This document shows positions 34,375 through 45,689 of a stretch of DNA of 64,000 nucleotides, piece after piece. This stretch comes from Asterias amurensis (lineage: Eukaryota; Echinodermata; Asteroidea; Forcipulatida; Asteriidae). The first letter of the stretch is position 1; each line of letters begins with the position of its first letter. Both the position numbers and the translations under genes were made by a program. The stretch covers positions 6,133,501-6,197,500 of the forward strand of contig NC_092665.1 in the NCBI RefSeq assembly GCF_032118995.1, read 5' to 3'. A model generated the notes under the pieces. That model saw only the letters and a program-made list of their open reading frames with translations, ran no database searches and was not told the DNA's origin.

Positions 34375-35125
34375 AGTCTCCTAGTGAAATTTATTACTCG
34401 ACTACTCGGGCCTCGGAGTCGCAACTTTTAAACTAGTTTTCGATGCCCAAGATGCCTTACGGCATATTGTTTGGCACAGGCGCAATGTATTAAAGTTAAC
34501 GCTGAAAGGATTGAAAGATTATGTAACTGGTGAAAAACAATCAGAGTAAATTAAGACCCTTTTCAAAACCGCGGCTGCGGCATTGGATTCGGCTTCAGGC
34601 TCTGTCATGTCTGACACCCCACGGGGCATAAGCAAAGCATGCGCAATTGTTAAAATTACCACGGGGCCAAGCTAGCCTGAGCCGAATCTAAAGTCAAAGC
34701 CGTGGTCTCGCAAAGGGCCTTTCGCTGTTGTGAATGGTCGCAAGCGATACAATAGCACTCTGCACTTATGACATCACTTTTGCTTGAAAGACCCCGGTGT
34801 CAGACAAACATTCCACTAATTTAGCAATCACGCCAAACGTGCCATATGGCACGTGTATGTAGTAGTAGTAACGCGAGTAAACATAGTGGACAAGTGTGTG
34901 TGCATATGTTGTTAGTAAAATTTTGTACGCTTGTCTGAGATCCATGTACTAAACTTGGTTTTAGCATTTAGTGCGGAGTGCTATTGGTTCACAAGCAGGT
35001 ACATTGTAGTTACGACTAAGCAGTGGCACGATAACCGAGTAGTTGAAAAATGTTTGCAACTCGACTAAGCAATCAACAGTCCCGACTTCAACAGTAGTCG
35101 CCCTAGTAGTCGTCCAGGCTCGGGT
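34375..35125 (+). mobile_element. MITE/foldback family A, copy 2
   Basis: It shares with 9560-10030 the left blocks (ATTACTCGACTACTCGG, GCATATTGTTTGGC...GCAATG, GCTGAAAGGATTGAA) and the right blocks (GAGTAGTTGAAAAATG, AACTCGACTAAGCAATCAAC, AGTAGTCG). An internal inverted pair, ACCGCGGCTGCGGCATTGGA against GTCAAAGCCGTGGTCTCG, lies at 34568-34715. It is longer than copy 1 in the middle. Confidence 0.7.
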
Positions 35126-35129
35126 CTCC

Positions 35130-35800
35130 CCGTCACTTTAAACCGTGGAAAATTTTCAGAGAGCTGGGACTGTAAAAGGAACACAAAGAAAGCAAATAGA
35201 GTTAAAAACATGCCCAAGAAGACCAAAATGTTTCAGAAACACTTTACACTGAGCAGAAAACTGACATGGACTACAGTTAGTACCAATAAATTGCAATCCC
35301 CCAGTGAAATATTTTTGCTGTGTGAAATTAAAGTTAGACATGTTTGACCGTTCCCTTTTTGATTAAGAGTTAACCAACACTCGAATCAATAGGATTTAAC
35401 CCAGTATGAACTAGCAAAAGGTATTGACCACCTGATCAAATTGAAACTCAATCAATAAGTATTGTATTATTTATTTTCTCAACAACGTGTCCACAAATAT
35501 TGAATATACTTTCAGGTAATTAAACAAATATTATTTTTTGAATAATAATATACATGTAAAATAGAACTTAGATTCGAATCATAGAAATAGAAGACCTACT
35601 CTAAGTCTTACTCTACACATTTAATACAGAGTCTCAACCACCACGAAGAAAACCCATAACAATTCCATATTTCAATCCTGCATCAAACTGCCATGTTTTG
35701 TTATTATTGATGGAAATAATTTTTGATATTATTCTTTTTTTTCTCATGAGAAATATATTTCTTCATGATTTTGTTTTCACAACGATCGTCATCAAACAAT
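35130..35800. other. No gene recognised
   Basis: AT-rich sequence. A 61-codon minus-strand frame at 35156-35341 has no family match. Confidence 0.5.
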
Positions 35801-36171
35801 CATGATAAAAAAAGAACGCTGTACGAACAGTACACAAACCAAAGCCTTTTCTTACATGATGACGTCACGTAAGCTAAAACGAAGCGGCACAAACAATGAT
35901 TTTTGCACATTTTTGGCACTGAAAAAAAATATCAACGGCAAAACCTGCAGAAGTGTATGTGGTACCAAACGAAAGAACTATCCTTCGTCTATCAGAATAT
36001 GGACTCCGTTTGTCTCAATCGTGCTCGAAACAGTCGGGGGCACCCTAAGTGTAAAGCCTATCAACAAAAAGTGTAAAACTTCAACCACATTTCAGACGAA
36101 GATTCACATGTGTTTGGTCTCGAAAATCCGGTAAAAATGGATTTGTTTTACGAGGAAAATGTTCAAGAAAC

Positions 36172-36300
36172 TTACCACTCCATGCTTGACCCCACACTGC
36201 CCTCTTGCTGGGACCTGTAGCCAATTTTGCACATCGTCTCCGAGTTCTCGCGCTGTCACGCGAAATCTCGAAGGGTCCGAGTGCGCCGCGCGACTGCAAA
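36172..36300 (-). promoter_or_regulatory. GC-rich candidate promoter and first exon
   Basis: A local GC-rich patch (GCGCGGCGCACTCGG on the minus strand) precedes an ATG that reads MCKIGYRSQQEGSVGSSME. It stops at a strong donor, GGAGTG|GTAAGTTTC, near 36174. The opposite strand has a short ATG frame MDLFYEENVQETYHSML at 36138. Neither is recognised, and no downstream exon was matched. Confidence 0.3.
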
Positions 36301-36545
36301 TGAAACCTGGAAAATATGCTAATTATCTCGCACTCTGCGCAGTGACTGTAGTTTCTCGAAAACTACTGTAGAGATGGCAAAACTGATACACCTTCCAAGT
36401 GTAGAGAGGTGTGTGGATTATCAGTGTTAATTGCCCCCCCCCTTTTCATTTTGTAATAGAACTTTGACCCTACCTTTAGAATTAATGGATCAGTCCAAGA
36501 TTGCCACATCAGCAGAGATACTCTAGACAGGATGGTGGTCTGGGC

Positions 36546-37720
36546 ATTCTGATACCAGTGATGACCAGTAACATACATTAAAGGAGTTTCTTCAAGATAT
36601 ATATCGTGACAGTGGTTTTTCATTATTTTTTACAGGTATGTTGATTTTATTTTCTTTATTAATTCCATTGTGCTTTTTAATAGAACTATCTAGATTATTG
36701 AACTTCATTATTTGATTTGTGTTATGAACTTGAGACAATGTCACTTGAAGACAGTTGGGAGTTTTCACTCCAAGGTTACAAGATCAAGAAAGGATTTGTT
36801 TCAGACTTGGAAGACAGTTGAAATGTATTTTAGAGTTTCCGTTGTTAAGTCATAATGGACAGTGATAATGATTTGATTTAGATGAAGTGAAATTGCTTTC
36901 TTTAAATACTGCTTGGACTTTATTTAGTAGTTAAAGGTTACTTTTATTTGCTAAGGTATCACTTTTCTAAGTTTGCTTTCAAGTGTTAAAGTGTACTTTA
37001 TTTGTAATATAGACATTCATTACTAGTTTCTGTTTGAAGTATTTGTTGGAAAGAACTGTAATGTTCTTTCAGATATATTTTAGTTTGGAAGTATTGTTAA
37101 CCAGTACTTTGACCGAACTCCATGTTGTAGAATATTGGTAGCCAAAGACCATTGTTTATTGGAGGTTCAAGATCTTCCTATACTAGACCACACAGTGTGA
37201 GCCCAGTGGCTCTGAAGTTGTTTATTGGGTGGTGTTGCAGTAGGGCAGGAAGTGAGATCAGTAGGCAAGAACACCTACTTTTCTTGTGCATACTTAAGTA
37301 GCTGTAGGCAAGAACACCTTTTTTTCTTGTGCATACTTAAGTAGCTGTAGGCAAGAACACCTATTTTTCTTGTGAATATTTAATTAGCTATGCCTTGATC
37401 ATTTACTGCAGGGACAAGATTGTAATGATTATAGGTTGAACACCTGTTGAAAGGAGTTATTGTGTATGCAATTAAAGGTGTTTGTTTTATGAAGTTTATT
37501 CTTTGAACCATTTTGAACCAGATTTAGAGTAAGTTTGAGTTTATTGCATTACATCTTCAGTAAAGTAAGTAAGTACATAGTTTAAAGATTGACAAGTACT
37601 TAATGTTTTGATAATGGTTTATGTAACGTGATTCTGATACCAGTGATGACCAGTAACAGACATTAAAGGAGTTTCTTCAAGATATATATCGTGACAGTGG
37701 TTTTTCATTGTTCTTTACAG
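36546..37720 (+). repeat. 1-kb segment between two 90-bp direct repeats
   Basis: ATTCTGATACCAGTGATGAC...TTTACAG at 36546-36635 recurs at 37631-37720 with only a few differences. The interval contains three tandem units of GTAGGCAAGAACACCTA(C/T)TTTT at about 37262-37385 and no recognised coding sequence. Confidence 0.85.
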
Positions 37721-37784
37721 TGGTCATCAACCCGATTTTAATGTGCTCCGTTTAGATTGCCAGTTTGGGTAATTTGGCGGGTGC

Positions 37785-37935
37785 AACACTACGTCACTTC
37801 AGAGGAAGCCATTTCTCACAATGTTTTATACTATCAACAGCTCTCCATTGCTAGCTTGTTACCAATACCAAGTACATTTGTATGCTTACAATTATTTTGA
37901 GTAATTACCAATGGTGCCCAATGCCTTAACCCGTG
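37785..37935 (+). mobile_element. TTAA-type MITE fragment (right half)
   Basis: Blocks CACTTCAGAGGAAGCCATTT, CTCACAATGTTTTATACTAT and TTGAGTAATTACCAATGGTG match the right half of the family; the left half is absent. Confidence 0.85.
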
Positions 37936-38204
37936 CTTTGAGTGGTCTGTATACCCTGCAAGATATGTTAACAAAAATTTTACCACACAGGCGAAGTAGG
38001 ATTCTACTCTACTGATTGACCTCTGTGCTTTCTGCTCTACTCCATATAGTACTGTACAAAAACCATGGTTGTACAAAACCAATGATTGCTAAAACCAACG
38101 ATTGCTAAAACCAACGGAGGGCTAGATAGGGCGCCCTCTGCCTTGTTAATCATGGATCATTGCAGAATAGCATGAGTTTTTATGACGAAAGTGTCAGAGA
38201 ATGC

Positions 38205-39345
38205 TACTCAATGCTAAAGCATAGGGACAGAATCCTACACAATGTTAAAGCAATAGGGCCAGAATCTACACAGTGCTAAAGTATAGGGGAAGAATCCTAG
38301 TTCCTACACAATGCTGAAACATAGGGGAAGAATCCTACACAGTGCTGAAGCATAGGGCCAGAATCCTACTCAATGCTAAAGCATAGGGCCAGAGTCCTAC
38401 TCAATAAGCATAGGAACAGAATCCTACACAGTGCTAAAGCATAGGGCCAGAATCCTACACAGAGCTAAATCATAGGGCCAGAATCCCACTCAATTTGCTA
38501 AAGCATAGGGCCATAATCCTACTCAATGCTAATGCATAGCGCCAGAATCCTACTCAATGCTAAAGCATTGGGCCAGAATCCTACTCAATGCTTAAAGGAA
38601 CACGTTGCCTTGAATCGGTCGAGTTGGTCTTTGAAAAGCGTTTGTAACCGTTTTTTATAAAATGTATATGGGTAGAAAGATGTTGTAAAAGTAGAATACA
38701 ATGATCCACACAAACATGCCTCGAAATAGCGTGGTTTTCCTTTTACCTCGTCGACTAACACGTCGGCCATTTATGGGGGTCAAAATTTTGACTCCCATAA
38801 ATGGCCGACAGTGTTAGTTCTCACAGTAGAAGGAAAACCACGCAATTTCAAGGCAAACTTGTGTGGATCATTGTATTCTACTTTTAAAACATCTTTTCAA
38901 CTATATGCATTATATACAAAACGGTTACAAACGCTTTTGTTTTGACCAACTCGTCCGATCCAAGGCAACGTGTTCCTTTAAGCATAGGGACAGAATCCTA
39001 CACAGTGCTAAAGCATAGGGACAGAATCCTACACAGTGCTAAAGCATAGGGACGGAATCCTACACAGTGCGAAAACATAGGGCCAGAATCCTACTCAATG
39101 CTTAAGCATAGGGCCAGAATCCTACTCAATGCTAAAGCATAGGGCCAGAATCCTACACAGTGCTTAAGCATAGGGCCAGAATCCTACACAATGCTTAAGC
39201 ATAGGGCCAGAATCCTACTCAATGCTAAAGCATAGGGCCAGAATCCTACTCAATGCTAAAGCATAGGGCCAGAATCCTACACAGTGCTAAAGCATAGGGA
39301 CAGAATCCTACACAGTGCTGAAGCATAGGGCCAGAATAAAGCATT
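38205..39345 (+). repeat. 31-bp minisatellite, interrupted by a MITE
   Basis: Units of AATGCTAAAGCATAGGGCCA-GAATCCTACTC repeat with AC/TC, CACAG/CTCAA and GCTAAAGC/GCTTAAGC variants. The 38596-38977 MITE splits it. Its right part, from 39148, is the start of the tandem duplication and recurs from 45943. Confidence 0.95.
38596..38977. mobile_element. 382-bp TTAA foldback MITE (family B)
   Basis: TTAA at 38592-38595 and 38978-38981 flanks AGGAACACGTTGCC...GGCAACGTGTTCCT. The arms pair over nearly the whole length around GACTCCCATAAATGGCCGA. Other copies are at 61187-61570 and, as right-hand fragments, at 43905-44119 and 50700-50914. Confidence 0.93.
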
Positions 39346-39519
39346 AAAGAGGAAGAACCTTAATCAATGCAATGCAAATTAAAGTCGACAAAATTAATTC
39401 AATTTAATATAAAACAGGTTTATTGAAAAAATCCATCGCAATTACAAAACTGAGTTCCACATATTAATGTCAAATAATCACATAAAAAACAAATTTAAAG
39501 GTTGCGTTTAACCATAGAG

Positions 39520-39610
39520 CTATACATATTGAATAATAATATTAATAATAATAATAATCTAAATTTATATAGCGCTAACTTGCTCTGTGTTTTGAAGCCA
39601 CCCTGGGCAC
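39520..39610 (+). repeat. LINE-tail-like segment with (TAA)n
   Basis: (TAA)n followed by CTAAATTTATATAGCGCTAA resembles the 3' end of the LINE at 3338. The duplicated copy is at 46315-46405. Confidence 0.5.
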
Positions 39611-40964
39611 AGACATGTTTGATGTGTTGCATGACTATGACACGATTTTAATTCACATTGACGCTTTTTTTTTATTTGGCGTGTGCGCTTTCGTACGCAA
39701 CTGCCCATTAGCGTCTGTCTGCGCTACGAAAACTTAAAATAGTATACATGCCTTTTAAACATGACGCAAATGACGCTCGCAGTTTGGACGCTCATCAGCA
39801 GATTGTGCGTTTACTTTTGCTGCATCTTATGGTTCGATGACACATAGAAAATAACAAATGCACTATCATGCAAATAGCCGTACAATTGCCGTACAAAATA
39901 TCAAGCTTTTTTGTATTCGTTTGTACATGATATAATGTATAATGGGGTGTTAGCGCTCTAGTCACATCAATATATATAGCTCTATGCATTTAACAGAAAT
40001 CTGTCATAATAATAGAAAGTGCTTCCAACTTTGAAATTGTTTTGAACTTGAACCTTTTTCTTGTGAGAAAATTGTCTGACCAAGGTCCTATTATGGGTGA
40101 GCATTCATTGCTCACTCAAAGTTATGTATCCCAAAAACCGTTTTTGTGTGAAAATGTATTGAACATTTTAAACAACAGTTTGTGAGAAGTAATTTGTTTG
40201 CCAAGCAAGTGTGTTTACCAACATTTTGTTGCAATTCCATGGTAGCTAAAGATTGACAGCCACTGTTGAACAATGGCAAAAGACCATCACTTGCTACAAA
40301 CTTAAATCTCCTGCCATGTTTAATTTACATGTTCACCGCAGGGTTACAGGGCACATCTCTTGAATGTCACATAATGCAGGTTTCTGTCACTAATTACTTT
40401 CTACTAGAGAGGCATAACAAGATTTTGAGATGTTAATAACACAATGATACTATGAAAAGCATTGTATGGAAAAGAGATTTAAAAAGCATTCATAAATACC
40501 TCAGACAGTTTCTCTACTCCTATTGGTGGAGAGCGCGTCACATGGGGGTGTTTAAATGGTTGATAATGACCAGTGTTTATAACTGGCTGGCCTCTGCACA
40601 AGATTATCACGCAAAATGCAATTCATAGCTATTAGAAACAGCGCGTAATCTACTTCTAAGTGCGCGCACGTAATCTATTTCTAAGCTTGCGCGCGTAAAC
40701 ACAACCCACGCACAACAGACTCTCCACAAAGGTTTTGAAAAAAATATTTCAAAACTCAAATTTTAAACGGTCAAAGTGTCTGTAATTGTATTTTTGTAAT
40801 GTTTTCTAACAAAAGGGCATTTATGATTCGGAATAAAAAAGTAGTGACTCTTTCTTAAATGTCCGTTTAAACCTTGCAGGGTCATTGCCATGCGCTCAAG
40901 ACCCTCGCCCGAGCCGATCACACGTAACAACCTGTCGCTACCCTTTTATTCCCTTATTAAAGGC

Positions 40965-41222
40965 ACTGAACACTATTGGTAATTAACTTGGTAACAGGTA
41001 ACGCTGAGCTGTTGATAGTATAAAACATTGTGAGAAATGGCTCCCTCTGAAATAACGTACTTTGTGAGACGAACAAAAATTTCTCACTCAAATATTTATT
41101 GAATTCAAGCAACTTCAACAACCGATTGAGTTCAAATTTTCACAGGTTTGTTTTTGTGTGCATTATGTTGACATACACCAAGTGAGAAGACTGGTTACCA
41201 AAGGTGTCCAGTGCCTTTAAAA
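40965..41222 (-). mobile_element. TTAA-type MITE copy in duplication copy 1
   Basis: It runs from TTAAAGGCACTGAACACTAT to GGTGTCCAGTGCCTTTAA in minus orientation with an internal deletion. The twin is at 47760-48017. Confidence 0.9.
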
Positions 41223-41379
41223 GTTACATTGAATGTTTTTGTATGCTTTATTATTATTATTTTCAACCATGACATTTGATCATTGATATCAACATCCAAA
41301 TAATATAAAAATGGTCTAGTAAGTAGCTAGGAAACTGTTTCATGTAACATACATTATAGTATAATGGACTATCATTATT

Positions 41380-41615
41380 TAAAGGCAGTGGAGACTATTG
41401 GTAATTGTCAAAGACTAGCCTTCACAGTTGGTGTATCTCAACATATGCATAAAATAACAAACCTTTTTTTCTCAAAAACTAAGGCACATCAGAGGAAGCC
41501 ATTTCTCACAATGTTTTATACTATCAACCTCTCCCCATTACTCGCCACCAAGAAAGGTTTTATGCTAATAATTGTTTTGAGTAATTATCCAATAGTTTCC
41601 ACTGCCTTTAAATAA
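41380..41615 (+). mobile_element. TTAA-type MITE copy in duplication copy 1 (short)
   Basis: The ends TTTAAAGGCAGTGGAGACTA and TAGTTTCCACTGCCTTTAAA are intact, and the middle is deleted. (TAA)n and a LINE-tail-like segment (GCGCACATATCCACCCTGC) follow at 41618-41690. Twins are at 48175-48410 and 48413-48485. Confidence 0.9.
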
Positions 41616-42244
41616 TAATAATAATAGTAATAATAAGACTTAAAATGCGCACATATCCACCCTGCTGGGTGTTCAAGGCGCATAAAATGATTGAGTTTTT
41701 TAAACGCGTTTTACATAAGTACAAAATAAACATTTTTTAACATTAACTGCAATTTGAACATACTGTATTTTGTAGTATTCATGTCAAAAGTAACATTTTG
41801 ACATGGGTATGTGATTTTTGTTTATACTTTTGCTGTTTTCCCCAAATATGAAATGAGGTTTCTGTCCCACAATATTTAAAAGCTGTAGAGACTATGCAGT
41901 ATGCATGAGAACTTTTACTGACAACTGGTCTGATACTCTTGTGTACCACCAGGGGGACTGTAGCCTTCATTGCTTCATAGATCCGCATTCAAAATGACTG
42001 GATTTTTTACCAGCCTGCAAATATCCCCTTCCAGGCGCTTCGAATCACGGCTATACCAAACTAGTGTCTAAGCCACGAAGGCCTTGACAAAAGGCTAGTG
42101 GGGCGGAGGAGTAGTTGCATTATTTCATGGTAGTCCAGCACTGCTTGAAGGTTGGTTTCTACATTTATACCTGCAGTTGGATATAATAAAGGAAAAATAT
42201 GGGTGAATGAATGAATGAGTGGATAGATAGACGGATGAGTGCAT

Positions 42245-42730
42245 GTAACTCAGAAATAAAATATCAATAATTTTGTTATTTATTAATTTAACTATTTATT
42301 TGCTTATCTAATTTCTGGTTTATTGATTATTTGTTTATCAATTGATTGGTTGTTTTGATTGCTTTATTCATATTTAATCATCCTTTTATTGATGTAAAGG
42401 TATTTATGTTAGAAAAGGAGTTAGTTTGATTAACTTTTCGTTGCTTGCGTTGTTATTTTATCAATTTGTTGACCTATTTTTTGTTTATCCATCCATATTT
42501 TGATTTATTTGTTGCTATATTTCTTGTTACATGTACCTTTCCAACTATTTATTCATTTACTTATTGTTACTTTTTGTTTACATTTTTTAATTAACAATTT
42601 GGTTATTTATTTATTTATTTGCTTGTCTAATTTCTGGTGTTTGTTTTTGGTTTTGTTGTTTCAAGTTGTGCTTTTGTGTATACAGATTATTTATATTTAC
42701 TTTTAATTGTTTTTATTTTTCCAAAGAGAG
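42245..42730 (+). other. AT-rich low-complexity stretch
   Basis: Degenerate TTATTTATT-type sequence. The leucine/isoleucine-rich frames of 65-68 codons come from base bias. The twin is at 49040-49525. Confidence 0.7.
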
Positions 42731-42839
42731 TATATAATATAGTGAGTTTGCCTCCCTATGTGAGTGGATTAACAGGAGTTCGAGCTACAGAGTGTTTAAT
42801 TATACTTTTGTTGATCCTGCCCCCAATTTCCTGAAGCGT

Positions 42840-43880
42840 TTATAAACCATGATTTCTGAGTACACACTTTTAAGGTTTGTAAACCATGATTTCTGAGTGC
42901 ACATTTTTTATGATTTGTAAACCAAGATTTGTGAGTACACGTTTTTATGGTTTATAAACCATGATTTGTGAGTGCCAAATTTATGGTTTTTAACCATGAT
43001 TTGTGAGTGCGCATTTTTTAAGGTTTATAAACCATGGTTTGTGAGTGCACACTTTCATGGTTTGTAAACCATGATTTCTGAGTGCACATTTTTTATGGTT
43101 TGTAAACCATGATTTGTGAGTGCACGTTTTTATGGTTTATAAACCATGATTTGTGAGTGCACACTTTTATGGTTTGTAAACCATGATTTGTGAGTGCAAA
43201 TTTTTTATGGTTTGTAAACCATGATTTGTAAGTGCACATTTTTTTTATGGTTTACAAACAACGTTTTTGAGATGTTTTTTAAGAAATCTCGACTTTCATG
43301 GTTTATAAACCATGTTTTTTAAGAAGTCTCGATTTTAATGGTTTACAAACCATGATCACAAACCATGATTTTATGGTTCATTTGTTATGGTTTATAAGCC
43401 ATGATTTGTAAACCAAGATTTTTATTCTTCAATTTTCATGGTTTATAAACCATATTTTTTAGATGTCTCAATTTTCATGGTTTATAAACCATGATCACAA
43501 ACCATGATTTTATGGTTCATTTGTTATGGTTTATAAACCATGATTTGTAAACCAAGATTTTTATTCTTCAATTTTCATGGTTTATAAACCATATTTTTTA
43601 GATGTCTCAATTTTCATGGTTTATAAACCATGATTTGTAAACCATGAATTTGATGCTTCATTTTTTATGGTTTATAAACCATGTTTTTAAGATGCGTAAA
43701 TTTTCTTGGTTTATGAACCACGATTTGTAAATGTTTTTTGTATGTTCATGGTTTGTAAATCACAAACTTATACACAACAAACACTTTACTGGTATGTAAA
43801 CCATAACAGGATTTGGCAACAGTTTCTATGGTTTACATCTAATTGCTGTAAACCATGGTAAAAACATGCCTTAAAAGTGT
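42840..43880 (+). repeat. Palindromic minisatellite, copy 1
   Basis: Roughly 25-30 units of about 35-40 bp are centred on ATGGTTTATAAACCAT or ATGGTTTGTAAACCAT, with spacers such as GATTTGTGAGTGCACATTTT. Nearly every unit can fold on itself. It ends against the right half of a family-B MITE. Confidence 0.93.
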
Positions 43881-43904
43881 CAAACAATTAATGGACAAAC
43901 GGCG

Positions 43905-44119
43905 CCCCATAACTAACACGGTCGGCCATTTTTGGGAGTCAAATTTTTAGTGTTAGTTCGCACAGTAAAAGGAAAATCACGCAAATTCGAAGCAAACTTG
44001 TGTGGATCATTGTATTCTACTTTTAAAACATCTTTCCAACCATATGCATTTTATAAAAAACGGTTACAAACGCTTTTAATAGACCAACTCGTCCGATCCA
44101 AGGCAACGTGTTCCTTTAA
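43905..44119 (+). mobile_element. Family-B MITE fragment (copy 1)
   Basis: From CTAACACGGTCGGCCATTTT to GGCAACGTGTTCCTTTAA it matches the right arm of 38596-38977. The 63-codon frame in it is an artefact. The twin is at 50700-50914. Confidence 0.88.
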
Positions 44120-44319
44120 GTAAGTTAAGTATCTGATATAAAATAATTGACGTTGATCATTTAACAATTTGAGAGTGACCAGTTAAGACCACCGTGCACA
44201 AAATCAACTTCTTACCGAGAAAAGATGTCCATCAATGTTTCGGATCGGCATCATAAATCACCAGATCCGCGTCAAAACTAGCTGTAGACGACGCTTGCTT
44301 GCGACGACGGCGGACGAGA

Positions 44320-44356
44320 GCATGCAGTGTACATCATGTTCATGTACACTGCATGC
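44320..44356. promoter_or_regulatory. Perfect 15-bp stem palindrome upstream of the RING gene
   Basis: GCATGCAGTGTACAT, a 7-base loop, then ATGTACACTGCATGC, about 330 bp upstream of the ATG. It could be a cruciform or a dimer-binding site; no factor is assigned. Nearby are GAGTA repeats at 44441-44466. The identical twin is at 51115-51151. Confidence 0.6.
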
Positions 44357-44686
44357 GTGTATGTGTATGGTAAGGTGTATGTTGGTACTCAGTTATTTTT
44401 GCATTGGCTTAACACAGCGACGTGAAGAGTACCAGTTGTATAGTGAGTAGAGTAGAGTAGAGTAGAATCCTACTCGTACATGTACCATAGGAAATCTGTT
44501 CACATATCTTGCACCAATTGGTGGTCTGTGGCAATACACTGCGCAAATTAAATTCGATAGCGCAAACTTGAACTTGTAAGAAATCAACATTGCGCGCCAA
44601 TTTTATAAGCGCGTTTTTAACAAAATTCAAACACTGTAATACTATCTTACAATATTCGTGCAACAGCAAGTTGTACAACATCGGAC

Positions 44687-45604
44687 ATGTCGTCCGTAGA
44701 ATTTGCTCTTTCTTCCCACTTTGCCAGTCAACTGGAATGTGTAATTTGTATGGGAAAGTTGGTTGTGCCTAAACCTCTCACATGTGGGCATACATTTTGT
44801 CTGGGATGTCTGGACGAAATCCTGGACGACAACGAACCTAGAATCGTCTGTCCCTTGTGTCGTGATGTGACCATTGTTCCATCAGAAGGAGTAGATGGGC
44901 TGACTACGAATTTTGCTCTGCAGAGCCTTCTGGAGTCACTCAACCTGAATGCCGATGAAGTGGATGAACCAGAAGACGAGGAGAATGAGAGCACTCCGAA
45001 ATCGGGCGAAGTAGAGGATGGTGAGTTGACAATGTGTGATTTGCACAAGGAAAAAATGAAGTTTTACTGCTCCACTTGTGAGCTTCTGATATGCCGTGAC
45101 TGCACTGTGGTCGACCAACCAAGACCAGACCACAAGTGTACCAATCTTGATGAGGCATACACTTGGAGGCAGCAGATCAATCAGAAGGAGTTACAGCTCG
45201 CCAAGGGGCTGATCAAGCTCACCAAGAAGTCGAGAGGGGTCCTTCTTGCCACAGTGGAGAATCTATATCAACGCTGCGACCAGGTGATTAACGAGATAGA
45301 GGTGCGTCGCCAGGAGGGAATGAAGATGCTCAACAACAAAGATGCCCTTATCAAGGAGTATCAGTGCAGTCTTGAAGAGCACACTCAAGACCTACTTGAC
45401 CTGACCCAACATGCTAAAGGTACCACCAAGATCGACGTTCTGGATCAATCCAAAAGTCTCGTGGAAACATTGTCATCTTATAGAGACAAACGACATGTGA
45501 TGCTCGACACCCCGAGCAAGGTGCAGTACCCTATGTTTGTCGGGGCTGAGGAGGAAGTTCAAGGCTGGCCAAGACCGAGTGGTCCCAGAAAAGGTAATGC
45601 TTAG
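44687..45604 (+). CDS. RING/B-box/coiled-coil protein (TRIM-type E3 ligase), copy 1
   Basis: The open frame gives 305 residues and no intron is needed. A C3HC4 RING lies at 18-58 (C18, C21, C33, H35, C38, C41, C55, C58), the E2-binding module of ubiquitin ligases. A B-box 2 lies at 117-149 (C117, H120, C128, C131, C136, C139, H149). In relatives I remember, the CRDCTVVD motif is followed by His; here it is Q144, so one zinc ligand may be missing. Residues 155-265 look coiled-coil. There is no NHL, SPRY or filamin domain. The stop is TAG at 45602-45604, but the same frame stays open beyond it into an Arg/Gly-rich tail. In this copy the tail is cut by the duplication junction at 45942. The start is the first ATG of the frame, before the RING. 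Confidence 0.92.
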   Translation: MSSVEFALSSHFASQLECVICMGKLVVPKPLTCGHTFCLGCLDEILDDNEPRIVCPLCRDVTIVPSEGVDGLTTNFALQSLLESLNLNADEVDEPEDEENESTPKSGEVEDGELTMCDLHKEKMKFYCSTCELLICRDCTVVDQPRPDHKCTNLDEAYTWRQQINQKELQLAKGLIKLTKKSRGVLLATVENLYQRCDQVINEIEVRRQEGMKMLNNKDALIKEYQCSLEEHTQDLLDLTQHAKGTTKIDVLDQSKSLVETLSSYRDKRHVMLDTPSKVQYPMFVGAEEEVQGWPRPSGPRKGNA

Positions 45605-45689
45605 CCAAAAAATAAGAAAAAATGTAGTCAAGAAAAAACAAGTGAAGCAGAAACTGACAGTACAAAAGGCCCAAATCTCGCTTCGGGAG
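45594..45689 (+). other. Possible 96-nt frame-preserving intron with the TAG stop
   Basis: AAAAG|GTAATG at 45593/45594 and CGCTTCGGGAG| at 45689 bound 96 nt, exactly 32 codons. Removing it deletes the TAG and joins RK to GGMKGGN in frame. The acceptor tract is modest. The identical segment in copy 2 is 52389-52484. Confidence 0.4.
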
